Assembly (NCBI RefSeq): GCF_002811765.1
Contig: NZ_NPDR01000011.1
Coordinates: 1 to 64,000, forward strand
Direction of reading: 5' to 3'
DNA length: 64,000 nt
Source: Leptospira saintgironsiae
GTDB lineage: Bacteria > Spirochaetota > Leptospiria > Leptospirales > Leptospiraceae
Shown here in pieces: positions 11,861 to 19,959 of the stretch. The position numbers were made by a program, and so were the translations under genes. The notes beneath the pieces were generated by a model. The model worked only from the letters and a program-made list of their open reading frames with translations. It was not told where the DNA came from and did no database searches. How positions within the stretch are numbered: position 1 is the stretch's first letter; each line of letters opens with the position of its first letter.

Positions 11861-12340
11861 ATGAGTACTTTAAAAGCGGGGTCTAAGGCCCCTAGTTTTA
11901 CGACCCTGAACCAAGACGGGGAAAAGGTCTCTCTCAAGGATCTGGCCGGAAAAAAAGGTTTGGTATTATATTTTTATCCTAAGGACCAAACCCCAGGTTG
12001 CACTACCGAGGCCTGCGATTTTAGGGATAATTTTGCTAGGCTAAAAAAAGAAGGCTATAATGTAGTCGGGGTCTCCAAAGATTCAGTTAAGTCCCACCAG
12101 AAATTTATAGAAAAACAAGAACTCAATTTTACTCTTCTATCTGATGAAGACGGAAGTATCTGCGAGGCTTATGGAGTGTGGCAGTTGAAAAAGTTTATGG
12201 GAAGAGAATTTATGGGAATTCTCAGAACCACATTCTTGATCGGAACAGATCTGAAAATTTTGAAAGTTTATCCGAAGGTAAGCGTGAAAGGTCACGTAGA
12301 TGAGATACTCGGAGATATCAAGGCGTTGGACAAAAAATGA
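11861..12340 (+). CDS. bcp: Thiol peroxidase, Bcp/PrxQ-type peroxiredoxin
   Basis: The 159-residue thioredoxin-fold peroxidase reduces hydroperoxides in the cytosol. [15 protein letters not shown] (about residues 40-54) holds the peroxidatic Cys in the PxxxTxxC motif and a second Cys five residues later, as in atypical two-Cys PrxQ enzymes. The length is standard. ATGA at 12337-12340 overlaps its stop with the pepA start, so the two are probably translated together. Confidence 0.93.
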   Translation: MSTLKAGSKAPSFTTLNQDGEKVSLKDLAGKKGLVLYFYPKDQTPGCTTEACDFRDNFARLKKEGYNVVGVSKDSVKSHQKFIEKQELNFTLLSDEDGSICEAYGVWQLKKFMGREFMGILRTTFLIGTDLKILKVYPKVSVKGHVDEILGDIKALDKK

Positions 12341-13830
12341 AGATAGAAAGATCAAAAATCAATTTTAGCATCGGGAAGAATACTTCCAAAAATATTTATA
12401 AAGTAATCCCAGTTACAAAAGACAATCTGCCTAAAGAATTAGAGACTAAATTTTCCGACCAGATCCGTTCCGGAATATTCACGGCAGAATCCGGACAAAG
12501 TTTTATAGATGAGTCTGAAAGAATTATTTACCTGGGTCTTGGGAACTCCAACAAAGTAAGCATTCGTTCCGTAGCTCAGATTTTCTTAAGTATAGGAGAA
12601 AAACTTCGCAAATGGGATTCAGTGGGCTTGGAAATCAAACTCACCAGGTTTTTGACCAAAACTCTTTCTCCTTCTTCTTTAGTTTACCAGATCGCAAATT
12701 CAATCGATCTAGGCGCATTTCCCATCAATGTTCTTACCAAAGATTTTAAAGACAAAAAACTAAAATTTGGAAACGTAAGTTTTGTATTAGAAGATCCTAA
12801 TGCAGAAAAATCTGCGAAATCTGGTCTAGATAAATCCAGAGCGGTTAGTAAATATGTGAATGGCGCCAGATATATCGCTCACCTTCCTGCTAATCATTTC
12901 ACTCCAGAAGAATTTGTTTCTCGTTCCAAAGAGATCGCAAAAGAAGCGGGACTAAAGATCACCGTAATGGACGAACCCCAACTTAAAAAAGAAAAGATGG
13001 GTGGAATTCTCGCAGTCTCCCAAGGTTCCGACAAAAAACCTAAGATGATCGTTTTGGAATATAATCCTCCTAAGGCAAAATCCAAAAAGAAATTAGCTCT
13101 GATCGGAAAAGGTCTTACATTCGATTCGGGCGGGATAAGTATCAAACCTGCACAAGACATGCATGAAATGAAATATGATATGTGTGGTGCAGCTGCAGTG
13201 ATCCATGCAATTGGTGCGATTGCAGAATTAGGTATCTCTGTTCCAGTAATTGCAGCTATAGGAGTTGCGGAGAATATGCCGGATGCTGCCGCTTTAAAAC
13301 CGGGAGACGTTTACACTGCTCATAATGGTCTCACTGTCGAAGTCCAAAACACAGACGCAGAAGGCCGCCTCGTTTTAGGCGATGTTCTTTCTTATATTGG
13401 AAAAAAATACAAACCGGACTATATGGTGGATCTTGCCACTTTAACCGGAGCGATCATCATTTCTTTGGGCCATGAAGCTGCTGGAGTTATGAGTAATTCC
13501 GACAAACTACGTGGGCTCTTGGATGAGGCTTCGGCTTCTTCCGACGAAAGGACCTGGAATCTGCCTTTATGGGAAGAATATGGCGAAGATCTAAAGAGCG
13601 ATATAGCAGATTTACGTAATATTGCGGGACGCCCAGGTGGAAGCCTTTCCGCTGCAAAATACCTGGAACGTTTTGTGGATTCAGGAATTGATTGGGCTCA
13701 CATTGATATCGCAGGAACCGCTTGGAGAAAAAAAGCATCCGGCACCCAAATTGGGAACGGACCAAGTGGATATGGCGTGAGATTGCTTGTAGACTTGGCC
13801 GAAAAATTAGAAAAAAACCGGGGAGTTTAA
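12337..13830 (+). CDS. pepA: Leucyl aminopeptidase, M17 family
   Basis: The 497-residue protein has a variable N-terminal domain and a C-terminal catalytic domain with the M17 metal and catalytic motifs: [31 protein letters not shown] and [12 protein letters not shown]. It is a cytosolic dizinc (or Mn) aminopeptidase that removes N-terminal residues from peptides. Its start overlaps the bcp stop (ATGA). A seven-pair hairpin encloses the stop codon. Confidence 0.95.
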   Translation: MKIERSKINFSIGKNTSKNIYKVIPVTKDNLPKELETKFSDQIRSGIFTAESGQSFIDESERIIYLGLGNSNKVSIRSVAQIFLSIGEKLRKWDSVGLEIKLTRFLTKTLSPSSLVYQIANSIDLGAFPINVLTKDFKDKKLKFGNVSFVLEDPNAEKSAKSGLDKSRAVSKYVNGARYIAHLPANHFTPEEFVSRSKEIAKEAGLKITVMDEPQLKKEKMGGILAVSQGSDKKPKMIVLEYNPPKAKSKKKLALIGKGLTFDSGGISIKPAQDMHEMKYDMCGAAAVIHAIGAIAELGISVPVIAAIGVAENMPDAAALKPGDVYTAHNGLTVEVQNTDAEGRLVLGDVLSYIGKKYKPDYMVDLATLTGAIIISLGHEAAGVMSNSDKLRGLLDEASASSDERTWNLPLWEEYGEDLKSDIADLRNIAGRPGGSLSAAKYLERFVDSGIDWAHIDIAGTAWRKKASGTQIGNGPSGYGVRLLVDLAEKLEKNRGV

Positions 13831-13901
13831 TCCCCGGCAATCTTCGATCCACACCATTGGAAGACTGACCGGTTTTACCGTTCTGGGGTTATCAGTCTTC
13901 C
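13818..13901. terminator. Hairpins at the pepA 3' end
   Basis: CCGGGGA (13818-13824) pairs with TCCCCGG (13831-13837) around the loop GTTTAA, which contains the pepA stop. Further on, GGAAGACTGA (13859-13868) pairs with TCAGTCTTCC (13892-13901), whose right arm is the 3' end of the convergent metalloprotease gene. These are likely bidirectional terminators; no long T-tract is present. Confidence 0.55.
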
Positions 13902-14623
13902 TTTTCCATATTTATATTTCCGAATACCGCAAACGAAGGTACGGTATATTGTTTTAAGTAAGTAAAGTCTGATTGTTTCGTATAAAGATTAGAATCATCT
14001 ATGGAACCAGGCGGCAGAGAGGTATCATACAATGCTTGTGCAGCATGCATTTCCGTTCTGCTTGGTTCGAATACATTTCCAGTCAACATAGGGAACATCA
14101 GATCTTTAGGATCTTGAGAATGTTGTAATCCAAGGCAATGCCCCACTTCATGGGCGACAGTTGCGATGATATATTCTTTTGCATCGATGGTGCTTCCTTC
14201 CATCCTCATTGCATCTGCAGTTGCTTTGATCCTGTCTTTAAAAATAAAAATGACACTGTTTTCTATACTTGTAGTTGCGCTGATAGAACATGCAGCGAGA
14301 TAAAATGGATTAGAAGAGAATAGTTGGCAGTCTTTTATATTTTTTTGTGAGATACCCTCTACATGACATTTACCCGATTCGGTAAATGCTATAGTGTTTC
14401 TCATTCTATCCACTCTAGTTTTGGCTGGATATACATCTATACCGAGGCCCCATTTTTGAGCCGCTGATTTTGTAAGTTGTAATCCGCCTTTCATTTCTTC
14501 TCCATAGGCTACCCAGAGAAGTTGTTTTTCTTCCCAAGTAAGATCGCTAGTTGGATTTCCCATTTGGGCACATTGCGAAAATGCAATAAGGCATAGTACG
14601 GACAGAGCTAAAGATACCCTCAT
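13892..14623 (-). CDS. Matrixin-like zinc metalloprotease lipoprotein
   Basis: The 243-residue precursor has a lipoprotein signal with the loose lipobox FSQC (Cys18). The zinc motif HEVGHCLGLQH (residues 158-168: His158, Glu159, His162, His168) plus Met176 in LMFP, a candidate Met-turn, define a metzincin of the matrixin type (M10). Six cysteines follow the lipobox Cys. The family cleaves proteins outside the cytoplasm; whether this one is on the outer surface or periplasmic cannot be told. No propeptide cysteine switch (PRCGxPD) is visible, so latency would need another mechanism. Confidence 0.82.
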   Translation of the reverse strand: MRVSLALSVLCLIAFSQCAQMGNPTSDLTWEEKQLLWVAYGEEMKGGLQLTKSAAQKWGLGIDVYPAKTRVDRMRNTIAFTESGKCHVEGISQKNIKDCQLFSSNPFYLAACSISATTSIENSVIFIFKDRIKATADAMRMEGSTIDAKEYIIATVAHEVGHCLGLQHSQDPKDLMFPMLTGNVFEPSRTEMHAAQALYDTSLPPGSIDDSNLYTKQSDFTYLKQYTVPSFAVFGNINMEKED

Positions 14624-15230
14624 TATTTTTCCCCAGAAAATATCCGATTTCAGAGTTTTTGTTTTTAGAAATCGAATCCGACGAATACGGATTTAGCTTT
14701 TTGTAATGTATCTTTAAATTTTCTCTGTCGCGGGATCGATCATCGCGAGTGAGTTTTTCTTTTTTATTCAGACTTGTTTATTCAACAAATCCCCGGTTCT
14801 AAATATTATGACGAAGCAGTTACAAAAATTTGCATCAAAAATTTTATTTTTCATAAATTATATTAAATAAATCGAATGTTATAATTATTTCAGATTGAGA
14901 ATCGTTTTGAGAAGCGAACGCAAAAATAAATACTCATTTAAGGTTAGTAAATTTATTTCCAAACTCCCTCTAAATGTTCTGATCTATATTTTGAAATTTT
15001 TTATACCGAAAGATTTACTCTTCTTTTGGAAATTTATTTCCAAAATGAAAAATGTTTCCGGTGCTCCTTTACTCTTCCTTTTTTAATTTCTTAAGGGCCA
15101 GATTCTCCCCCGAAAACCCGACTTTTTTTTCCAAACTTCTAAAACCGGGCTTTTTTTTACTTGGCCCGTAGTGCGCCGCAAAAAGACTGGTCATATATAG
15201 TGCAATGCACTATAAGAGGAGGCAAGGAGA
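14624..15230. other. Long intergenic region, AT-rich
   Basis: This stretch lies between the divergent metalloprotease and lytic transglycosylase genes. It is AT-rich, with T-tracts near 15123-15130 and 15151-15158. A 15-base direct repeat AAATTTATTTCCAAA occurs at 14949-14963 and 15030-15044. One 63-codon TTG-initiated frame (14895-15086) has no ribosome-binding site and is not accepted. The only clear regulatory element is the palindrome at 15196-15214. I see no RNA gene. Confidence 0.55.
15196..15214. promoter_or_regulatory. Perfect palindrome before the lytic transglycosylase gene
   Basis: TATAGTGCA-a-TGCACTATA is a perfect 9-1-9 inverted repeat ending 16 bases before ATG 15231 and immediately before the AGAGGAGG ribosome-binding region. 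It overlaps a possible -10 (TATATA at 15194-15199). It could be a repressor operator, or an mRNA hairpin that gates the ribosome-binding site. Confidence 0.55.
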
Positions 15231-15860
15231 ATGCTCCAGCCTAAAGTTAGAAAAAGATACATATTCATCGCCTCGTTACCCCTGCTCTACCAATCATTCG
15301 TGGCCCCAATCGCGGGTTCCCTGATCGGAAAGAGCACTCCTGGTAGGATCTCCTTACCGGAAAGCGCCCAAATCAAAGAATACATTCGCTCAGAGAGACC
15401 AAGCCTTACTGAAACAGAGCTGGAACTTCTCTCCTTAACCGTAGAAAAGGAATCAGAAAGGATCAATAATAGCGCCTGCGGAGTTTATTGCCAAAAAGGA
15501 GAGAAGGCAGGGTTACTTCTCGGGATCATCAAAACGGAGTCAGAATTCTACCGAAAAGCAAGATCCAAGAAGAATGCACTTGGGCTCATGCAGATCATGC
15601 CCGGGACCGGATCCTGGATCGCATCTTGGGAAGGAAAACATATCAAAAAACAAGACTTACTGGAGCCCGAGACAAATATCCATCTTGGAGTCTCTTATCT
15701 GAACCATCTTTTAGAAACACATGAGGGAAATATCCGCATAGCTCTTCTCGCATATAATGCGGGACCGGGAGCGGTTAAAAAATGGGGAGGAGTTCCTGCC
15801 TACGCTGAAAGTGTGTTTTCAGGCCAGGAAGAATATTTAGGAAGCAGGGAATCATTCTAA
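15231..15860 (+). CDS. Lytic transglycosylase (SLT domain)
   Basis: The 209-residue protein has a hydrophobic N-terminal segment (about 10-28) and a C-terminal SLT/goose-lysozyme-like domain. GIIKTESEF holds the catalytic Glu, and [10 protein letters not shown] and [14 protein letters not shown] are conserved family motifs. Lytic transglycosylases cleave the MurNAc-GlcNAc bond of peptidoglycan, leaving a 1,6-anhydro end, in the periplasm. Start ATG 15231 follows a strong AGAGGAGG sequence. A perfect palindrome just upstream suggests dedicated regulation. Its stop overlaps the stop of the convergent gene (CTAA at 15857-15860). Confidence 0.9.
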   Translation: MLQPKVRKRYIFIASLPLLYQSFVAPIAGSLIGKSTPGRISLPESAQIKEYIRSERPSLTETELELLSLTVEKESERINNSACGVYCQKGEKAGLLLGIIKTESEFYRKARSKKNALGLMQIMPGTGSWIASWEGKHIKKQDLLEPETNIHLGVSYLNHLLETHEGNIRIALLAYNAGPGAVKKWGGVPAYAESVFSGQEEYLGSRESF

Positions 15861-16723
15861 CGTTTTTGCATCCATAGAACGCAGGACCTAAGCATCTCAC
15901 TCATATGCTTCCGATCCGTATGAGTGGGGTGCCCGTGGCCTGGAAGAAGCCACTCAAAATTATAATTTTCCAAGTCCTGCATGGACTTGGTTTGTTCTTC
16001 CCAAGAATACCAGCAAGCACCCCTAAAAGCGATCAGCCTTTCTTTTTTAGGATCAAATGCTAGATGGTCTCCAGAAAATAGAAATTTATGTTTATATAAT
16101 AGAGTAGAATGTCCCTTTGTATGTCCCGGCCCAGGTATTACCAATAGATCCTGCTCAAGTGCGAATGGTTCTTTTCCTCTAATCACTATTTCCGCATTTG
16201 GAACTGCAGATAGATCTCCTTCATGAATGATCCTTTGAGTTCCGAAATCATTATGAAATTTTTCGTGATCTGCAACATCATCTCTATGTGTTAGAAAATG
16301 ATATTTGATCCCGCCTAGGTTTTTTATCTTTTCAGAAAGTGATGGAATATATCTAGGAGAATCCACAAGTACGTTACCTTCTTCCCTTACAATTAAATAG
16401 GAGAAGGCGCCGAACGAATCCTTTGAATGGAAACCACAATGATAGACCTCGTCTTGGATCTGTCTTGGAAAAGATAATTTGGCTTCCGTGAGATCAATCC
16501 GATCTTCTGTTCCAATAGAAGCTGTAGGGCAAGCAACTAACGCCTGTAAGGCTTGGAATTTTTCGGATTCTGATTCAGGTTGTTTTTTAACGAAGGAACC
16601 TGTTTGGTCTTCTCCGAATATATCGGAGGCTAAGATCCTGCAGGTTTCACAATCTATACAACTGGAATCCACATAGATCTGTCCGGGAGAATTTTGGACC
16701 TTTCTTTTTGCCAAAGTCGCCAT
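15857..16723 (-). CDS. Ferredoxin / metallo-beta-lactamase-fold fusion protein
   Basis: The 288-residue protein has an N-terminal ferredoxin-like module with Cys22, Cys25, Cys28 and Cys65-Pro66, a four-cysteine set suited to one iron-sulfur cluster. A metallo-beta-lactamase fold follows. The metal motif THRDDVADH is a variant of HxHxDH, with further ligands in [15 protein letters not shown] and LPGHGHPTH. No signal peptide is present. Fused ferredoxin-MBL proteins are known, but their substrate is not settled; redox-linked hydrolysis is an inference. Confidence 0.82.
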   Translation of the reverse strand: MATLAKRKVQNSPGQIYVDSSCIDCETCRILASDIFGEDQTGSFVKKQPESESEKFQALQALVACPTASIGTEDRIDLTEAKLSFPRQIQDEVYHCGFHSKDSFGAFSYLIVREEGNVLVDSPRYIPSLSEKIKNLGGIKYHFLTHRDDVADHEKFHNDFGTQRIIHEGDLSAVPNAEIVIRGKEPFALEQDLLVIPGPGHTKGHSTLLYKHKFLFSGDHLAFDPKKERLIAFRGACWYSWEEQTKSMQDLENYNFEWLLPGHGHPTHTDRKHMSEMLRSCVLWMQKR

Positions 16724-16739
16724 ACGGATTAGACTGTTT

Positions 16740-17579
16740 TTATTTCACCCAGTCGCTTCTGTTAAAATACTTATCCTCTAAACTTTTCAATTCTCCTGTT
16801 CGTTTGAATTCCGACAGAAAAAATTCAAAATTACGGGAGAAGTAAATATCACCTTTAGGAAGTAAAGCACTCACATGATTTTCTTGAACTGGCTCCATAA
16901 GTGCCCTAAAATTAGATAAAATACTTTTTTGTTTTAGCAGAAGTCCCTTGATATAAAGAGAATCTCCCACAAAACAATTTGCCTGTCCTTCTTTCACAGA
17001 ATTCCAAGCGCTTTCCATAGAACCGTAAGTGAATATCCTGGAATTCGGAAAAATACTTAAAAGATATTCGTGGCTGGAAGAAAATGCACGAACTGAAAAG
17101 CTAAGCCCGCTTACACTTTCCAAGTCCTTTATACTTCTGAAATATACTGTAGAGATAATATTTCCTTCCGGAGGAGGAGGAAGTGCATTCTTATTTACCA
17201 AAGCTCCAGGTGTGGAAACCAAATAAGGAGAACTGAAACTTCCTTTTTTAGATCTTTCTAATGTAGAACTCAAGCCCGAAAATGCGATATCCGCTTCTCC
17301 GTTCTTGATTGCTTCCGCGTAATCTTCAAATTCTGGACGGTTTGTAAATGTGTATTTTACTCCCAAGAACTCAGCGTATTTTTTTCCAAGTTCAACATCG
17401 AATCCGGGAAAACCATCTTTGGGGTCAGATATATAAAATGGGTCGAAGTTGCGATTTCCAGTAACTCTCAATTCACCTCTTTTTTGGATCTCTTCTAAAC
17501 GAGAACCAGAGATGTTTTGAGAGAATAAAGGAGAAAGTATAAAAAACGAAAATAGAAGTCCGAATATTCGAAACACCAT
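16740..17579 (-). CDS. Periplasmic amino-acid-type solute-binding protein (SBP_bac_3)
   Basis: The 279-residue precursor has a clear signal peptide (residues 1 to about 20, ending near LFSQN). The mature part fits family 3 binding proteins: [16 protein letters not shown] at the start, [41 protein letters not shown] (middle hinge, given in outline), and a C-terminal LEDKYF. Such proteins bind polar amino acids or act as sensors. No ABC permease or ATPase gene is adjacent, so the partner lies elsewhere or this is an orphan binder. Confidence 0.85.
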   Translation of the reverse strand: MVFRIFGLLFSFFILSPLFSQNISGSRLEEIQKRGELRVTGNRNFDPFYISDPKDGFPGFDVELGKKYAEFLGVKYTFTNRPEFEDYAEAIKNGEADIAFSGLSSTLERSKKGSFSSPYLVSTPGALVNKNALPPPPEGNIISTVYFRSIKDLESVSGLSFSVRAFSSSHEYLLSIFPNSRIFTYGSMESAWNSVKEGQANCFVGDSLYIKGLLLKQKSILSNFRALMEPVQENHVSALLPKGDIYFSRNFEFFLSEFKRTGELKSLEDKYFNRSDWVK

Positions 17580-17737
17580 TCTTTTATATTTTCTTAGCCC
17601 TTATGGATCAAGGGAAAAAACAAGGATCTCTCATACTAGAGTCGATCAGATAAATATGTTTTTTTAGTAAGAATCAGGGAACGTTTTCCCCTCTCCGGGT
17701 TTACCTATATACAAAGAGAGAATCCTGGAATCCTATT

Positions 17738-18472
17738 TTGTATCCATTCATCCAAACCAATATCCAAAGCCCACAAACCTACTTAGTGTTCTTCTTATTT
17801 TGTTTTTTATCCTGCCAAAATCGAGATGCGGATAAGGTAAGCTTAACTGTTTTCGGGGACGGAGTTGCATTCAATATAGATGGAGAATTGGATATGGATA
17901 AGACTGCAAGCTGTGGGACAGCTACTCCTTATAGTTCTTCCAGCACGAGCACCACTACTACGACTACAACAAGTACAAGCACCACAAACTTATATACAGT
18001 GATCACAAGATTATACTTTAAAACAGGTGAATATCTATATCTCAAGTTTTTATACGATGCTACGCAAAACCAAGGCTCCATTGATTCTACTCAAGGTTTC
18101 TCATATTCGGGAGGAATCGGAACATCAGCAGTGGTTTCTAATTACGGTAAAATTTATTGGGGAGGAAGTGGCGTGCCTGTAGATACAAGTGTTTCCAGTT
18201 CCCAGGCTCTTTCTTATCTTAATGTGGATTTGGATCTGGTCGGCACCGCAGTTTCAAGTGGAAGTGTCGCACTTTCTCTTACCCAATGTTATACTGTAGA
18301 TAATATCAATTGTACTTCCGCTACTTCTACAAGTATGTGTTATACCCAAGATGGAGAGACATGTTATAATACGCAGAATGTTTCAGGTCCTTCCGTCAGT
18401 ATAAAGGGAGAAGTAAATTGTACAAGTAGTACGATTTCTTCCGGAAGTTCTTCTAGCACTAGTACACAATAA
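17738..18472 (+). CDS. Leptospiral lipoprotein with Ser/Thr-rich tracts
   Basis: The 244-residue precursor starts at TTG 17738 with a hydrophobic segment and lipobox FLSC (Cys26). The mature protein has a Ser/Thr-only run at about residues 65-83, a beta-rich central part, several cysteines in the last third, and a Ser/Thr-rich tail. No catalytic motif is visible. The sigma-factor cassette starts 23 bases after its stop on the same strand, so it may be co-transcribed with it. The start is uncertain; a GTG a few codons before the core is a poorer choice because it would leave no n-region. Confidence 0.65.
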   Translation: MYPFIQTNIQSPQTYLVFFLFCFLSCQNRDADKVSLTVFGDGVAFNIDGELDMDKTASCGTATPYSSSSTSTTTTTTTSTSTTNLYTVITRLYFKTGEYLYLKFLYDATQNQGSIDSTQGFSYSGGIGTSAVVSNYGKIYWGGSGVPVDTSVSSSQALSYLNVDLDLVGTAVSSGSVALSLTQCYTVDNINCTSATSTSMCYTQDGETCYNTQNVSGPSVSIKGEVNCTSSTISSGSSSSTSTQ

Positions 18473-18495
18473 AAATAATTCGTCAGAAATAGTAG

Positions 18496-19059
18496 GTGAT
18501 CGTTTTGGATTTTAAAAAACTTAAATTACTCGTTCTTCTTTTACTTGTCTTTGGATCAGTAAGTTTCTTATTTGCAGAGCCCCCTCCTCCACCCCCATTT
18601 GGCCCGGAACCATTTGATTTTTTTATACCAGGTGGAGGTCCAGGCCCAAGAGAAAGAGAAGATAGAAATTTTGAAAAGTTTTCCAAAGAACTTTCTTTAA
18701 CTCCTGAGCAAATCGATAAGGCAAAGGCCGCAACCGAAAAAAGACAAAATATTAGTCGGAGTGTAGGGGAGAAGTTACCTTCTCTTCACGAATCCTTACG
18801 AAAGCTATTAGAATCTCCGAAAGTAGATCTGGTAGCAGTAAAATCCAAACTGAAAGAGATCAGCGACATACAATTTGAATTAAGATTTCTGCATATAAAA
18901 GGAAGATTGGAATTTGAGTCCATTCTGACTCCTGATCAAAAACAAAAGCTAAACCAACTCCATAAGGAAAGACTAAATAGGCTGAAGGAAAGAAGGGATT
19001 TTCCTCATCACCATGGTCCGCCTCCCGGCCCTCCTCCAGGAGATAGAGACTGTAGATAG
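18496..19059 (+). CDS. Spy/CnrX-like periplasmic metal- or stress-sensing protein
   Basis: The protein is 187 residues from GTG 18496; TTG 18505, with AGTAGG eight bases upstream, is an equally good start. It has an N-terminal signal segment ending near LFAEP, a proline/phenylalanine-rich linker, and a helical domain with two LTPxQ-type motifs (LTPEQIDKAK and LTPDQKQKL). These are typical of the Spy/CpxP/metal-resistance superfamily, which includes CnrX and ZraP. The tail has HHHGPPPGPPPGD, a likely metal-binding end. An ECF sigma gene begins one base after the stop, an arrangement like cnrX-cnrH. Role as a periplasmic sensor is inferred. Confidence 0.75.
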   Translation: MIVLDFKKLKLLVLLLLVFGSVSFLFAEPPPPPPFGPEPFDFFIPGGGPGPREREDRNFEKFSKELSLTPEQIDKAKAATEKRQNISRSVGEKLPSLHESLRKLLESPKVDLVAVKSKLKEISDIQFELRFLHIKGRLEFESILTPDQKQKLNQLHKERLNRLKERRDFPHHHGPPPGPPPGDRDCR

Positions 19060-19060
19060 A

Positions 19061-19594
19061 ATGACGGAACCCGAATTAATCCGGATCATAGAATCCAGTA
19101 AGGAGACTGTCCTCAAGTCCATCCGTAGGCATATTTTGCCTGGGATGGCTTCTCTAGTTGAGGACCTGGTCCAAGATACATATTTAAGATATTACCTTAA
19201 GTTCAAAAACAGACCAAGTTTGGATCCTCAAGATGCAAATCGTTGGTTATATGTTGCTGCCAGAAACGAATGCAGAAGAGCAATCCGAAAATGGAATAGA
19301 GAAGGAAGAGCTTATTCAAAACTACAAGCAGAGATAAAAGTTTCCGAAAAGAAAGAACAAGATATAGCAGCGATCGAACCAGACCCGGACAAACGTAAAT
19401 GGATAGAATCTCAAATTAATCTCTTGCCTTCTCCATATAAAGAAACTATGATTCTTAGGTTGGGTGGCGAGAAGATGGAATCGATTGCTAAAAAATTAGC
19501 GATCTCCGAAGGAACTGTTAAGTCCAGGATCTCCAGAGCAAAAGAATGGTTATCCCGGTTTGCATCGAATCAAAAAGGAAGAGAAGAAAAATGA
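19061..19594 (+). CDS. ECF RNA polymerase sigma factor
   Basis: The 177-residue protein has sigma region 2 (LVEDLVQDTYLRYY, then RWLYVAARNECRRAIRK) and region 4 (LPSPYKETMILRLGGEKM, then ISEGTVKSRISRAKEWL), the minimal ECF architecture. I chose ATG 19061, directly after the stop of the Spy-like gene; an upstream in-frame ATG at 19013 would overlap that gene by 16 codons. The next gene overlaps the stop (ATGA) and encodes a one-TM protein, the expected anti-sigma. It probably activates its own operon and envelope or metal stress genes. Confidence 0.92.
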   Translation: MTEPELIRIIESSKETVLKSIRRHILPGMASLVEDLVQDTYLRYYLKFKNRPSLDPQDANRWLYVAARNECRRAIRKWNREGRAYSKLQAEIKVSEKKEQDIAAIEPDPDKRKWIESQINLLPSPYKETMILRLGGEKMESIAKKLAISEGTVKSRISRAKEWLSRFASNQKGREEK

Positions 19595-19926
19595 AAGAAC
19601 CTAATATCGATGCCGATCTAGACCGAAAAATTGGATCCTTACTCAAAGATCCTGATCTTGCTAAAAGGATCGCGGGCAAAGTAATCGCCAAAGCAGAAAT
19701 ACAAGAAGTTTCTAAAAATATATTCGTATGGCAGGCAGCAATAGCCGCAGTTTTACTTTTAGGATTAGCAGGGCTTGCTACTTTTTATGTGCGTAGTTTG
19801 AAAGAATCTGAGGATCCTTATTCCAGTTCACAAAACTCTGCAGAATATCTGGCTTCTCCCATCGAAACTGAATATATTTGGGAAAATACTGATCTGATCA
19901 TAGAGACTTCTTTTTCAGAAAGGTAA
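19591..19926 (+). CDS. Putative membrane anti-sigma factor
   Basis: The 111-residue protein starts at ATG 19591, overlapping the sigma stop by four bases. It has an N-terminal charged, helical cytosolic part (about 1-45), a single TM segment (about 46-67, AAIAAVLLLGLAGLATFYV), and a short acidic periplasmic tail. No HxxxCxxC zinc anti-sigma motif is present. Size, topology and position match CnrY-like anti-sigma factors, which hold an ECF sigma until a periplasmic partner signals. Function is inferred from position and topology alone. Confidence 0.7.
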   Translation: MKEPNIDADLDRKIGSLLKDPDLAKRIAGKVIAKAEIQEVSKNIFVWQAAIAAVLLLGLAGLATFYVRSLKESEDPYSSSQNSAEYLASPIETEYIWENTDLIIETSFSER

Positions 19927-19959
19927 ACTTTCGAAAACAAAATACTCGCAAAAGCAGAT

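Noticed and set aside
14949..15044. 15-base direct repeat AAATTTATTTCCAAA
   Set aside because: In AT-rich sequence two copies 81 bases apart can be chance; no further copies or flanking structure seen.
14895..15086. A 63-codon TTG-initiated frame in the long AT-rich intergenic region
   Set aside because: No Shine-Dalgarno sequence; composition reflects AT-rich DNA.
15113..15158. Intrinsic terminators at the two T-tracts upstream of the lytic transglycosylase gene
   Set aside because: The T-tracts are clear, but only weak, short stems precede them.
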